In this document: in pieces, positions 43,026-51,897 of the stretch
Layout: every line of letters starts with the position of its first letter
Position numbering within the stretch: the first letter of the stretch is position 1
From: Clostridiales bacterium
GTDB lineage: Bacteria; Bacillota; Clostridia; Christensenellales; Borkfalkiaceae
DNA: 63,781 nt
Reading direction: 5' to 3'
NCBI GenBank assembly: GCA_003538975.1
Contig: DPQQ01000005.1
Span: 69,130 to 132,910 of the forward strand
Position numbers and translations under genes: made by a program
The notes under the pieces: generated by a model
What the model was told of the DNA's origin: nothing
Databases searched by the model: none
Seen by the model: only the letters and a program-made list of their open reading frames with translations

Positions 43026-43054
43026 ATTATAATATATTTATAGACGATTGTCAA
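43026..43054 (-). promoter_or_regulatory. Perfect consensus promoter of metK-comF
   Basis: On the minus strand TTGACA, exactly 17 nt, TATAAT. Predicted start near 43019; the leader to metK is about 75 nt. Confidence 0.88.
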
Positions 43055-43323
43055 ACGATGATTGACTTTTATAGGCGTATTTGATAATTAAAATCCGCGA
43101 ATTAAGTCGATTCGAAAAAAATAAAAAAATTTTCAATATTTTTGCGATTTTTTTACATTCTGCTTTATTTAATAAATAACTTGAACGGCAGACAATATGC
43201 GTTTTAGACGAAAAAAGTGAATTTTTGCCGACATTGCCTTGCGTTTCGATGATTACAGACAACCCGCGAAAAACAAAAAAGAAAAAATTTAACTTTAATT
43301 TTGTCAAAACCCCTTTAAAAAAG

Positions 43324-43352
43324 TTGACAACCGACTTTAAGTTTATTAAAAT
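43324..43352 (+). promoter_or_regulatory. Promoter of the TetR-ABC exporter operon
   Basis: TTGACA, 17 nt, TAAAAT. The transcript would begin near 43359 and carry a leader of about 125 nt before tetR. The preceding 270 nt, between this promoter and that of metK, contain no gene. Confidence 0.82.
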
Positions 43353-43407
43353 ACGAGTACCAGCGGAAAGCGGAGCGAAATAAAAATCGGTTATTATCCG
43401 GTAAAAC

Positions 43408-43422
43408 CGCAAAAGTTTTGCG
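43408..43422 (+). promoter_or_regulatory. Palindrome, candidate operator for the TetR regulator
   Basis: CGCAAAAGTTTTGCG is a perfect 15-bp palindrome about 50 nt after the transcription start and 62 nt before tetR; just before it CGGTT and AACCG (43388-43408 region) also pair. A TetR dimer often binds such sites next to its own gene. Confidence 0.5.
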
Positions 43423-43484
43423 AAGTCTGGACGCAATCGGGAAAGGAAAGAAAAAAATATAATAAAGGTAAAGGAAAATTTATT

Positions 43485-44141
43485 ATGGAAAAAACAGAAA
43501 GAAAAGTAACCAAAAAAGCAGCTAAAAGAAGACTTAACATTATTCTCGGAGCAAATAAGGTATTTTGCAAGACCGGTATAAAAGCGGCTACCGTAGACGA
43601 TATCTGCGAAGAAATCGGATGCAGCCACGGACTCTTCTATCACTACTATACCGATAAAAGCGAACTTGTCGAATATCTCAGAACGGTTCAGAACAAGACC
43701 ATTGCCGACAGAGCTCTGGCGGCTCTTGCTTCAAGCAATAACCCTATCATGAAGATCAAAAATCTTCTTCTCGACATTGAAAATACTATTAAAGAAGATC
43801 CTACCACGGCTTACAAACTTTATTTCTTTTTGACCTGCGCTTCCGAAAACGGAATCGGCGCTTTGACGGATCCTACAAAGAACAAGACTCCCGAAATCAA
43901 AGTTATCAAAGAAGTAAAGAGTACCGTAAAAGCGATCGAAAAAGCAGGATACGTCAAAGATAACTTCCCCAAAAAGGATTATATCAACACGATTATTTCC
44001 GCAGTAGCAGGCAACGTTCTTTCGTTCGTAATCGCATCGAATGCTCTCAGCCCTCATCTTGCTTCTCTCAATGTTGACCTTCTTATGTCGATGTTCATCA
44101 AGGAGGACGCATTACAGGATGCAGAAAAAGAAAGCAACTGA
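43485..44141 (+). CDS. TetR-family transcriptional regulator
   Basis: 218 residues. After a very basic start (KTERKVTKKAAKRRLN) comes the TetR helix-turn-helix at about 25-70, KAATVDDICEEIGCSHGLFYHYYTDKSELVEYL; the remaining ligand-binding half is helical with no family-specific motif. It overlaps the following ABC gene by 23 nt, so it most likely represses this exporter until a substrate binds. Ribosome site AAAGGAAAA. Ligand unknown. Confidence 0.88.
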   Translation: MEKTERKVTKKAAKRRLNIILGANKVFCKTGIKAATVDDICEEIGCSHGLFYHYYTDKSELVEYLRTVQNKTIADRALAALASSNNPIMKIKNLLLDIENTIKEDPTTAYKLYFFLTCASENGIGALTDPTKNKTPEIKVIKEVKSTVKAIEKAGYVKDNFPKKDYINTIISAVAGNVLSFVIASNALSPHLASLNVDLLMSMFIKEDALQDAEKESN

Positions 44142-45933
44142 TAATCACGTTGTCGGAACGCTTTTGAAAAGCGTGAGAGAATATAAAAAAGTCTCTCTCG
44201 TTACGCCCTTCTTTATGTTGGGAGAAGCGGTTTGCGAATGTTTAATTCCGTTCGTGATGTCTAAAATGCTTGCCACTAATTCTCAGGGCAACGTTCCAAT
44301 GAATCAGATTCTTTTATACGGCGCGATCCTTTTCGGTCTCGCCGTACTTTCTTTAACTTGCGGTATAATGGGCGGAAGAACCGCCGCCATAGCAAGTTGC
44401 GGATTTGCCAAGAATCTCAGAAAAGACTTATTTTATTCCGTACAGGACTTTTCGTTTAAGGACGTAGACAAGTTCTCTTCGTCGTCGCTTATAACAAGAC
44501 TTACTACCGACGTAAGTAACGTACAGATGGCATACCAGATGTGTCTTCGTATAGTTATAAGAGTACCCCTTATGTTCACATTCTCGATCGTAATGGGCAT
44601 GACGATAAACGCAAAGCTCGCCTGGATATACGTCGTTATACTCCCGATTCTCGGATTTATACTCTTCGCCATAATAAGAGTCGTAATGCCTTTCTTCAGA
44701 AAGATTTTCAAAAAATACGACGCTATGAACACTTCGGTCGAAGAAAACGTTTCGGGCATAAGAGTCGTCAAGGCTTACGTAAGAGAAGAACACGAAAAAC
44801 AAAAATTCGATAAAGTTTCGTCCGAAGTAAGGAACGACTTCACCAAAGCGGAAAAAATAATCGCATTGAACTCCCCCGTGATGATGCTCGCCATGTACGC
44901 GGCTTCGGTACTTATTTCGTATTTCGGAGCGATAATAGTTATCGGCAACGGTCATTCTTCGGCGGGCGGCGTACCGGTGTACGACTTTTCGCCGGCGGAG
45001 CTTTCCGCTATCATCACCTACGGCATACAAATGCTGTCTTCTCTTATGATGTTCTCGATGATTGCCGTTATGATGACGCTCTCGGTAGAATCGGCGAACA
45101 GAATATCCGAAGTGCTTAATACGAAATCGTCGCTCACTTCTCCCGAAAACGGAATTAAAGAAGTAAAAGACGGCTCGGTGGATTTTGACGGCGTAAGCTT
45201 CAAATATTCCGAAAACGCTAAAAAATACGCGCTCGAAAACATAGATCTTCACATCAAGTCCGGCGAGACCGTGGGCATTTTGGGCGGAACAGGTTCGTCG
45301 AAAACGTCCCTCATTCAGCTCATCCCCCGCCTTTACGACGCTACCGAAGGCGAAGTGAAAGTCGGCGGCGTAAACGTCAAAGATTACGATCTGGACACTC
45401 TTCGAAAGGAAGTCGCGATAGTTCTTCAGAAGAATCTTCTGTTCTCAGGCACCATTGCGGACAACATACGCTGGGGCGACGACACCGCTTCTTTAGACGA
45501 AGTTAAGCGCGTTTGCAAACTCGCTCAGGCGGATGAATTCATATCGTCGTTCCCCGACGGTTACGACACTTATATCGAACAGGGCGGCACGAACGTTTCG
45601 GGCGGACAAAAACAACGTCTCTGCATTGCGAGAGCGCTTTTAAGGAAACCGAAAATTCTCATCATGGACGACTCTACTTCGGCGGTAGACACCAAAACGG
45701 ACGCTCTTATAAGACAAGCCTTCGCAAATGAAATTCCCGATACGACCAAAATAATAATCGCGCAGAGAGTGGCTTCGGTCGAACATGCGGATAAAATTCT
45801 GGTAATGGATTCGGGCAAGATAGTTGCGATGGGTACTCACGACGAACTTATGAATTCTTCGCACATTTACAAAGAAGTGTACGAATCCCAGACTAAAAAT
45901 TCGGAAGCTCCCGAAGAAGGAGGTAACGAATAA
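44119..45933 (+). CDS. ABC exporter half-transporter with degenerate ATP site
   Basis: 604 residues: six-helix membrane domain (about 20-310), then nucleotide-binding domain (about 345-590). Walker A reads GGTGSSKT, where the usual last Gly is Ser; the signature is VSGGQKQR; Walker B reads ILIMDDSTSAVD with Asp at the catalytic Glu position. This is the normal non-hydrolysing half of heterodimeric multidrug exporters (TM287/288, BmrCD type). The open frame begins earlier, but the start is the ATG at 44119, inside the tetR end, with AAGGAGGA 11-18 nt upstream. Partner follows at 45933. Confidence 0.9.
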   Translation: MQKKKATDNHVVGTLLKSVREYKKVSLVTPFFMLGEAVCECLIPFVMSKMLATNSQGNVPMNQILLYGAILFGLAVLSLTCGIMGGRTAAIASCGFAKNLRKDLFYSVQDFSFKDVDKFSSSSLITRLTTDVSNVQMAYQMCLRIVIRVPLMFTFSIVMGMTINAKLAWIYVVILPILGFILFAIIRVVMPFFRKIFKKYDAMNTSVEENVSGIRVVKAYVREEHEKQKFDKVSSEVRNDFTKAEKIIALNSPVMMLAMYAASVLISYFGAIIVIGNGHSSAGGVPVYDFSPAELSAIITYGIQMLSSLMMFSMIAVMMTLSVESANRISEVLNTKSSLTSPENGIKEVKDGSVDFDGVSFKYSENAKKYALENIDLHIKSGETVGILGGTGSSKTSLIQLIPRLYDATEGEVKVGGVNVKDYDLDTLRKEVAIVLQKNLLFSGTIADNIRWGDDTASLDEVKRVCKLAQADEFISSFPDGYDTYIEQGGTNVSGGQKQRLCIARALLRKPKILIMDDSTSAVDTKTDALIRQAFANEIPDTTKIIIAQRVASVEHADKILVMDSGKIVAMGTHDELMNSSHIYKEVYESQTKNSEAPEEGGNE

Positions 45934-47864
45934 TGGCGGCAGGAAGAAGGGGTGCTCCCCCTAAAAAAATAAACAAAAACACCTTAAGAAGACTTTTGAA
46001 GTACGTATTCAAATACTATAAATTCCAGCTTCTTTTAGTATTTTTCTGTCTTATTCTTACGGCGTGCGGCGGTCTTGTTTCTTCAATCTTTATGCAGAAG
46101 AATATAGACGAAGTAATGCAGCCCGGCAGAATAAACGACCTTGCTTCTGTAAAGGACGTGCTTATAAAGAACATAACCATAATGATTGTCGCGTACGCGA
46201 TAGCCGTTCTCGCAAGTTTTGCTTACAACCGCATAATGGCTTCGGTTACGCAGGGCATGCTTTATCATATCCGTAAAGATATGTTCGAGAAGATGCAGTC
46301 GCTCCCGATCAAATATTTCGATCAGCATCCCCACGGCGAAATAATGTCCACTTACACCAACGACACCGACGCCGTAAGACAGCTTATCGGACAGAGTTTG
46401 CCTACGATTTTATCGAGCGTCATGACTCTCGCGGTAGCGGTGTTCTTAATGCTTTATTACAGCATTATACTTACTCTCGTATTCGTGATATGTTCGCTTT
46501 CGATGTTCTTCGTAGTCAAAAAAGTCGGCGGAAAAAGCGCGAAGCACATGGTTGCCCAGCAGATTTCGCTCGCTAAAGAAGAAGGCTTTGTACAGGAAAA
46601 TATAAACGGTCAGAAGGTCGTAAAAGTTTTCACCCACGAACAGGACGCCGAAAAGGACTTCGACAAACTTAACGAAAAGCTTTTCGAAGACGCTAAAGAA
46701 GCGCATATTTCGGGTAACATTTTAGGACCTATCGTAGGAAATATCGGAAACTTCTCCTATGTGTTTTTAGCGATAGTCGGCGGAATTTTATTCTCGCTCA
46801 AAGCTCCGAATATAGCTATTTCGAGCATATTTACCGGAATTACCCCCATCACCTTCGGGTTTATCATTCCTTTTCTCGGAATGTCGAGACGTTCAACTCA
46901 GGCGATAAACGAAACATCGCAGCAAGTTTCAATGATAGCGATGGGCGTAGCGGGCGCGGATCGTGTTTTCGAACTTTTAGATCAGACTCCCGAAACGGAC
47001 GAAGGTTACGTTACTCTCGTAAACGCCACGATCGATAAAGACGGCACCGTTCACGAATCCGAAAAACGTACCGACGTATGGGCGTGGAAACATCCGCATA
47101 AAGCTGACGGAACCGTTACCTATACTCCCCTTAAAGGCGATATAGTCATGGAACACGTAGACTTCGGATACGTACCCGAAAAAATAGTTCTGCACGACGT
47201 TTCGGTCTACGCCAACGCCGGTCAGAAAGTAGCATTCGTCGGAGCGACAGGCGCAGGAAAAACCACGATAACCAATCTTATAAACCGTTTTTACGACATT
47301 GCTGACGGAAAAATCCGCTACGACGGAATAAATATCAATAAGATTAAAAAGGCCGATTTAAGACGTTCGCTCGGTATAGTTTTACAGGATACTTCGCTCT
47401 TTACAGGAACGGTTATGGACAATATCCGCTACGGCAGACTCGACGCTACGGACGAAGAATGTATCGCCGCGGCGAAACTCGCGAATGCCGACGACTTTAT
47501 CACAAGACTCCCCGACGGATACGACACCATGCTTACGGGAGACGGCGCAAACCTGTCGCAAGGACAAAGACAACTTCTCGCAATAGCGAGAGCTGCCGTT
47601 GCCGACGCGCCGGTAATGATTCTCGACGAAGCGACATCATCGATCGATACAAGAACGGAAGCTCTGGTACAAAAAGGCACCGACGAACTGATGAAAGGCA
47701 GAACGGTATTCGTAATCGCTCACAGACTTTCGACCGTAAGAAACTCCGACGTAATAATGGTTCTCGACCACGGCAGAATTATCGAAAGAGGTTCTCATTC
47801 GGAACTTATCGCCAAAAAAGGTAATTATTACAAACTTTATACGGGAGCTTTCGAACTCGAATAA
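45933..47864 (+). CDS. ABC exporter half-transporter with canonical ATP site
   Basis: 643 residues, the catalytic partner of the preceding gene (stop and start overlap in TAATG, ribosome site GAAGGAGGT). The membrane domain spans about 30-340. Between it and the nucleotide-binding domain is an insert of roughly 45 residues (ATIDKDGTVHESEKRTDVWAWKHPHKADGTV) often found in this subgroup. Walker A GATGAGKT, signature LSQGQRQLL and Walker B MILDEATSSID are intact with the catalytic Glu. Substrate unknown; probably drugs, lipids or peptides. Confidence 0.92.
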   Translation: MAAGRRGAPPKKINKNTLRRLLKYVFKYYKFQLLLVFFCLILTACGGLVSSIFMQKNIDEVMQPGRINDLASVKDVLIKNITIMIVAYAIAVLASFAYNRIMASVTQGMLYHIRKDMFEKMQSLPIKYFDQHPHGEIMSTYTNDTDAVRQLIGQSLPTILSSVMTLAVAVFLMLYYSIILTLVFVICSLSMFFVVKKVGGKSAKHMVAQQISLAKEEGFVQENINGQKVVKVFTHEQDAEKDFDKLNEKLFEDAKEAHISGNILGPIVGNIGNFSYVFLAIVGGILFSLKAPNIAISSIFTGITPITFGFIIPFLGMSRRSTQAINETSQQVSMIAMGVAGADRVFELLDQTPETDEGYVTLVNATIDKDGTVHESEKRTDVWAWKHPHKADGTVTYTPLKGDIVMEHVDFGYVPEKIVLHDVSVYANAGQKVAFVGATGAGKTTITNLINRFYDIADGKIRYDGININKIKKADLRRSLGIVLQDTSLFTGTVMDNIRYGRLDATDEECIAAAKLANADDFITRLPDGYDTMLTGDGANLSQGQRQLLAIARAAVADAPVMILDEATSSIDTRTEALVQKGTDELMKGRTVFVIAHRLSTVRNSDVIMVLDHGRIIERGSHSELIAKKGNYYKLYTGAFELE

Positions 47865-47939
47865 AATGCGGCTAAAAGCACACGGTTAAAGTCGAAGTAA
47901 AGATTTTAAATAAATTTTACGGTAAATTCAATAAAACTC

Positions 47940-47973
47940 GTCCGCCGACTTGATTTCGGCGGACTTTTATTTT
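47940..47973 (+). terminator. Terminator of the ABC exporter operon
   Basis: GTCCGCCGA, loop, TCGGCGGAC, then TTTTATTTT. Its 3' half overlaps the promoter of the next gene. Confidence 0.85.
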
Positions 47974-47978
47974 AAAAT
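47950..47978 (+). promoter_or_regulatory. Promoter giving a leaderless radical SAM mRNA
   Basis: TTGATT, 17 nt, TAAAAT; the ATG at 47985 follows the -10 box by only 6 nt, so the mRNA would begin at or next to the start codon. The spacer is formed by the 3' arm of the upstream terminator. Confidence 0.55.
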
Positions 47979-47984
47979 AATACT

Positions 47985-48941
47985 ATGTCCGAGATTTTTA
48001 ACGAAAATTTTAATATAAACGTAGCGGATAATCGTACCGGAGACGATACTTCCGCCCGAAAAAAAGAAACCGACGTTTTAGATACGAGCGTATGCAGGCT
48101 CTGTCCCAACGACTGCCGCGTCGACCGCAGTACGTCTGTCGGAGCATGCCTTGCGGGGGATGAAATGCGGATAGCGAAGTACTATCTCCACCCGTATGAA
48201 GAACCGCCCGTTTCCGGTGCTAAAGGCTCCGGTACGATATTTTTTACCGGTTGCAGCTTGAAATGCAGATTCTGCCAGAATTACGACCTTTCGCGCAATA
48301 AACGCGGCAAAGAAATAACGATAAGCGAACTTGCTGATATTTTTAAAAAGCTCGAAGATATGGGCGCGCATAACATAAATCTCGTTACGCCCACCCATTA
48401 TTACGACAAAATAATACGCGCGCTCGACATATACCGTCCTTCCATACCGATACTTTCAAACACTCACGGGTACGAAAAGGTCGAAGTTTTGGAAAGGCTT
48501 TTACCTTATATAGACGTTTTTTTACCCGATATGAAGTACTGTTCCCCCGCTGTTTCGGAGCGTTATACAGGCAAAAAAAATTATTTCGAAGTCGCTTCCC
48601 GCGCGATAGAATTCATGATAAACAACAAGCCCCCTATATACGAAAACGGACTTATAAAACAAGGAGTTATCGTAAGACACCTTATTCTTCCGATGAACGT
48701 CACGGACAGCAAAAAAATACTCGACTGGTTCGAGCCGTATAAAGACGCCGCCGCGTTCTCGCTCATGAGTCAGTATACGCCGTTCGGCGATACCGACGAC
48801 TGTCCCGAACTTAAACGCAAAATAACGAAGCGGGAGTATAAAGACGTTTTAGACTATGCGACTTCGCTCGGGATTTACGACCTTTTCGTACAGGATTTTA
48901 AAAGCGCGGACACGGAATTTATCCCCGATTGGGATTTTTAA
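47985..48941 (+). CDS. Radical SAM protein, PflX/PFL-activase-like (COG1313)
   Basis: 318 residues. The [4Fe-4S] SAM motif is GCSLKCRFCQN (Cys-x3-Cys-x2-Cys, about 92-100). A further Cys set at the N-terminus, CRLCPNDCRVDRSTSVGACLAG, is typical of the COG1313 group. LSNTHGYEKVEVLERLLPYIDVFLPDMKY corresponds to the barrel part that contacts SAM. The family resembles pyruvate formate-lyase activase, but no glycyl-radical enzyme is adjacent, and its target is unknown. No Shine-Dalgarno sequence precedes the start; see the promoter entry. Confidence 0.85.
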   Translation: MSEIFNENFNINVADNRTGDDTSARKKETDVLDTSVCRLCPNDCRVDRSTSVGACLAGDEMRIAKYYLHPYEEPPVSGAKGSGTIFFTGCSLKCRFCQNYDLSRNKRGKEITISELADIFKKLEDMGAHNINLVTPTHYYDKIIRALDIYRPSIPILSNTHGYEKVEVLERLLPYIDVFLPDMKYCSPAVSERYTGKKNYFEVASRAIEFMINNKPPIYENGLIKQGVIVRHLILPMNVTDSKKILDWFEPYKDAAAFSLMSQYTPFGDTDDCPELKRKITKREYKDVLDYATSLGIYDLFVQDFKSADTEFIPDWDF

Positions 48942-48999
48942 CCTTATCAGGTTCCGTTTCGCCGGCACAGGTCGGCATTATACCGACCAAAGGCAGGCT

Positions 49000-49527
49000 T
49001 CACGCTATCAAAGCTTTTATTGCCAGCGCGAAAAATATCACGGCGGAAAGTATCTTCATCATCCTTCCGTTTATCTTCTTTATACGACATCCGAGCATAA
49101 GTCCGCCGATCGAAAACAAAAAGCACACTGCAAATATGCATATAAAGATAAGGTAAAATTTCGGCGAGACAGGTACCAGCGTAATGCCTCCTAAAAAGGC
49201 GTCAAAGGACGTTGCCGCCGCCGCAAGAATCACTGTTTTCAAATCCGTTCCGACTGCCTTTTCGTCGGTTTCGAACAATGCGAAGATTCCTAAAATCATA
49301 AACAGAGCGCACTCCGCCATTTCAAAACATTCCGTTTTAAAAATCGTTATTTCGGACAAAGCGTACCCGAAAAACGCAAATAAAGCGTGCAGTGCGGCAA
49401 ACAGACCGGCGATTAAAACTTTATTGAATAATTTAAAATTTTCGTAAGCTTTTGCGCCCGAAACGAGCGTTAAAAAAGCGTCGACGGAAAGCGCCGCCGA
49501 TGTTAATATCAATATAAAAACGTTCAT
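49000..49527 (-). CDS. MntP/YtaF-like membrane transporter
   Basis: 175 residues with six membrane helices. Two repeats each carry the family motif: ALSVDAFLTLVSGA near the start and ATSFDAFLGGITL at about 108-120, with Asp in the membrane as in MntP manganese exporters. In spore formers the paralogue YtaF is described as a sporulation membrane protein; the sequence does not decide between the two. It is convergent with the radical SAM gene (59 nt between the stops) and its start lies next to that of ung on the other strand. Confidence 0.75.
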   Translation of the reverse strand: MNVFILILTSAALSVDAFLTLVSGAKAYENFKLFNKVLIAGLFAALHALFAFFGYALSEITIFKTECFEMAECALFMILGIFALFETDEKAVGTDLKTVILAAAATSFDAFLGGITLVPVSPKFYLIFICIFAVCFLFSIGGLMLGCRIKKINGRMMKILSAVIFFALAIKALIA

Positions 49528-49619
49528 ACTTTATCCTCGGTTTGCACTTTATATAAAGTATGATTTTTAATAAAATTTTGTTAAACCGCCGCTTTTTTAC
49601 GGCGTTACAAGGAGACAGT

Positions 49620-50294
49620 ATGGTCAATATCGGCAACGACTGGGATGACGTCTTAAAAGACGATTTTTCGGGGGAAAATTACGCTAAAATACGCGAATTT
49701 TTAAAGTCCGAATACTCCGCCCACACTATTTACCCTTCTATGTACGACATTTTCAACGCATTTAAGTTGACGCCGTTTTCAAAGGTAAAAGTCGTAATTC
49801 TGGGACAGGACCCCTATCACGGCGAAGGTCAGGCTATGGGACTGTCGTTTTCCGTTCCGAAAAATAAGGAACTTCCGCCGTCGCTAAAAAATATTTATAA
49901 AGAATTAAAGGACGATTTGGGCGTAAATCCGCCGGATAGCGGCGACCTCACCGCATGGGCGAAACAAGGCGTTTTGCTCCTTAACACCGTGCTTACCGTA
50001 AGAGCGGGAATGGCAAACTCGCATGCCGGAAAGGGTTGGGAGATCTTAACCGACGACGTTATAAAAAAGATTTCCTGCGGCAGAAAAAACGTAGTATTTA
50101 TTCTTTGGGGAAACAACGCCCGATCCAAAAAGAGCCTTATCGATAAAAGCAAACATCTTATTCTCGAAAGCGCACACCCGAGTCCACTTTCCGCCTATAA
50201 CGGATTTTTCAACAGTAAGCCGTTTTCTAAAACAAACACGTACTTATCCGCCCGCGGAATAGAACCTATAGACTGGTCTAAATCATCCGATTAA
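49620..50294 (+). CDS. ung: Uracil-DNA glycosylase, family 1
   Basis: 224 residues. Removes uracil from DNA in base-excision repair. The catalytic water-activating loop reads LGQDPYHGEGQAMGLSFSV with the essential Asp, and the DNA-intercalation loop reads HPSPLSAYNGFF with the conserved His; LLLNTVLTVRAGMANSH is the uracil-binding strand. The start at 49620 has AAGGAGAC 5 nt upstream; the earlier in-frame Met is not used. Monocistronic, ending at the terminator at 50363. Confidence 0.97.
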   Translation: MVNIGNDWDDVLKDDFSGENYAKIREFLKSEYSAHTIYPSMYDIFNAFKLTPFSKVKVVILGQDPYHGEGQAMGLSFSVPKNKELPPSLKNIYKELKDDLGVNPPDSGDLTAWAKQGVLLLNTVLTVRAGMANSHAGKGWEILTDDVIKKISCGRKNVVFILWGNNARSKKSLIDKSKHLILESAHPSPLSAYNGFFNSKPFSKTNTYLSARGIEPIDWSKSSD

Positions 50295-50305
50295 CCGCTT
50301 TTTTA

Positions 50306-50335
50306 GTCGCGGTGCGATTTCAATAATACAGGTAT
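50306..50335 (+). repeat. ACAGGTAT-family repeat copy after ung
   Basis: Thirty bases ending GATTTCAATAATACAGGTAT, closest to the copy at 28799-28830. CAGGT and ACCTG (50329/50346) form a short hairpin. It lies 12 nt after the ung stop. Confidence 0.65.
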
Positions 50336-50362
50336 TAAATTATTCAACCTGAATTTAAACTT

Positions 50363-50393
50363 AAAAGCCGCCGTTTGCAAACGGCGGCTTTTT
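50363..50393. terminator. Bidirectional terminator
   Basis: AAAAGCCGCCGTTTGCAAAC pairs with its continuation GGCGGCTTTTT, an almost perfect palindrome between convergent ung and the YdcF-like gene. Confidence 0.9.
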
Positions 50394-50428
50394 GTTGTTT
50401 CATTTTATACTGCTCTGTGCCGGCAAAA

Positions 50429-51058
50429 TCAATACTCTATATCTTTCATCTGACCTGTTACGATAAGACGCTTCATCAGCCATATTTCGGCGTCCATTCT
50501 GCCTGAAAAGTAGGGATAATTTTGCCACTTACCCCTTTCTTCGCCTTCCATAGCGGTGGATTCGGGATAAATTTTAAGATGCTTCGGTAAAAATTCTTCG
50601 GCTAAAGCCACGCTGCGTTTAACATGCGACTTAGAAGTTATTATCATTACGCTTTTTACGTTTTCGAAGTTAATAACCCGCTGTATTCTTAATGCGGCAT
50701 AAATCATATTTTCCTGCGTGGTAAGCGCTTCGGGCTCGTCGATGATAACGCTTTCCGGTACGCCGTTTAACAAAAGATATTTTTTAATGTGCATGTATTC
50801 CGGTAAGGTTTCGCCGTTACAGGTAAGGTCGGGATGTCCCGTCGGCACGAGATATTTTACCCTGCCTTCCTTATAAGCTTTTAAGCCTGCTTCGGCTCGG
50901 GCAAGTATTACTTCTTCCGAACCGCCGAGAATTATACCGACGTCCGCGGTAAAGCCGCCGTCCTTATTCATATACACTATCTTTTCTTTGTCTGCGTTAC
51001 TCAAACTGTTTATTTTATCGTCTGAAAGTTCGGATAATTTCATAATTTTCTCCGTCAT
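50429..51058 (-). CDS. YdcF/SanA-like DUF218 protein
   Basis: 209 residues without membrane helix. The DUF218 core is visible: DVGIILGGSEEVILARAEAGLKAYKEGRVKYLVPTGH, then a helix around EPEALTTQENMIYAALRIQRVI and VMIITSKSHVKRSVALAEEF. Some relatives act on cell-envelope polymers or vancomycin tolerance, others bind SAM; nothing here chooses. Its start overlaps the end of the amino-acid ABC ATPase by 4 nt, so it belongs to that operon as its last gene. Confidence 0.8.
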   Translation of the reverse strand: MTEKIMKLSELSDDKINSLSNADKEKIVYMNKDGGFTADVGIILGGSEEVILARAEAGLKAYKEGRVKYLVPTGHPDLTCNGETLPEYMHIKKYLLLNGVPESVIIDEPEALTTQENMIYAALRIQRVINFENVKSVMIITSKSHVKRSVALAEEFLPKHLKIYPESTAMEGEERGKWQNYPYFSGRMDAEIWLMKRLIVTGQMKDIEY

Positions 51059-51894
51059 AAAACTTTGGATAAAAATTCTTTAAGTCTTTCGTCCTTGGGT
51101 TCGTCAAAGAACTTTTCGGGCGAATTTTCTTCCTTAATAACTCCGCCGTCCATAAATATCACACGCGTCGCGACTTCTTTTGCAAATCCCATTTCGTGCG
51201 TTACCACAAGCATAGTCATGCCTTCTTTAGCGATTTCCTTCATAAGATCCAGAACTTCGCCTACCATTTCGGGATCAAGAGCCGAAGTCGGTTCGTCGAA
51301 AAGTATAACTTTAGGTTCCATCGCAAGCGCGCGGACGATCGCTATACGCTGCTTCTGCCCGCCAGAAAGCGTTGACGGATAGACTTCCGCCTTGTCTTCA
51401 AGTCCGATTTTTTTAAGGAGCTCCAAAGCCTTTCGTTTATTTTCCGCTTTTATTTCTTTAACGGTTTTGTTGGGTATAAGCTCTTTTTTTCTGTCTTTTT
51501 TTCTGAAAAGATTTCCGAATTTTATAAAAAAGTTCTTTCTCGCTACTTTATTTCTTTCGTGAATTTTAACGTGATCCGGTGCGAGCGTGATGTTATCAAG
51601 AACGTTTTTGTTGTTAAAAAGGTTGAAATGCTGGAAAACCATTCCTATATGCTGACGGTGCTTATTTATGTCCACCTTCATGTCGGCAAGGTCTTCGCCT
51701 TCGAACATAATCGAACCGCCCGTCGGATCTTCCATACAGTTTACGCAGCGTAAAAACGTCGATTTGCCGCAACCCGAAGGTCCTATTATAACAAGCACTT
51801 CGCCTGCGTTTACGTCGAGATTTATACCCTTTAAGACTTCGTTGTCGCCGAACGATTTTTTAAGATTTTTAATCGAAAGTATTGTCTCTGCCAT
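51055..51894 (-). CDS. Polar amino-acid ABC transporter ATPase (GlnQ type)
   Basis: 279 residues. Walker A GPSGCGKSTFLRC (about 37-49), Q-loop VFQHFNLF, signature LSGGQKQRIAI, Walker B VILFDEPTSALDPE and the switch His in VTHEMGFA define an active importer ATPase. Between DHVKIHERNKVA and KRKALELLKKIGL is a basic insert of about 38 residues (KKDRKKELIPNK...) that ordinary GlnQ proteins, about 240 residues long, lack. It stands in one minus-strand operon with the permease (3 nt upstream) and the binding protein. Confidence 0.92.
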   Translation of the reverse strand: MAETILSIKNLKKSFGDNEVLKGINLDVNAGEVLVIIGPSGCGKSTFLRCVNCMEDPTGGSIMFEGEDLADMKVDINKHRQHIGMVFQHFNLFNNKNVLDNITLAPDHVKIHERNKVARKNFFIKFGNLFRKKDRKKELIPNKTVKEIKAENKRKALELLKKIGLEDKAEVYPSTLSGGQKQRIAIVRALAMEPKVILFDEPTSALDPEMVGEVLDLMKEIAKEGMTMLVVTHEMGFAKEVATRVIFMDGGVIKEENSPEKFFDEPKDERLKEFLSKVL

Positions 51895-51897
51895 GTC

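Noticed and set aside
43038..43643. 201-codon open frame on the minus strand
   Set aside because: It runs across the metK promoter, the TetR promoter and the tetR start, is extremely Phe-rich and has no ribosome site; it is a shadow of AT-rich DNA.
44428..45252. 274-codon open frame opposite the ABC exporter
   Set aside because: Its sequence is the Arg/His/Tyr-rich reverse complement of a well-supported ABC transporter gene.
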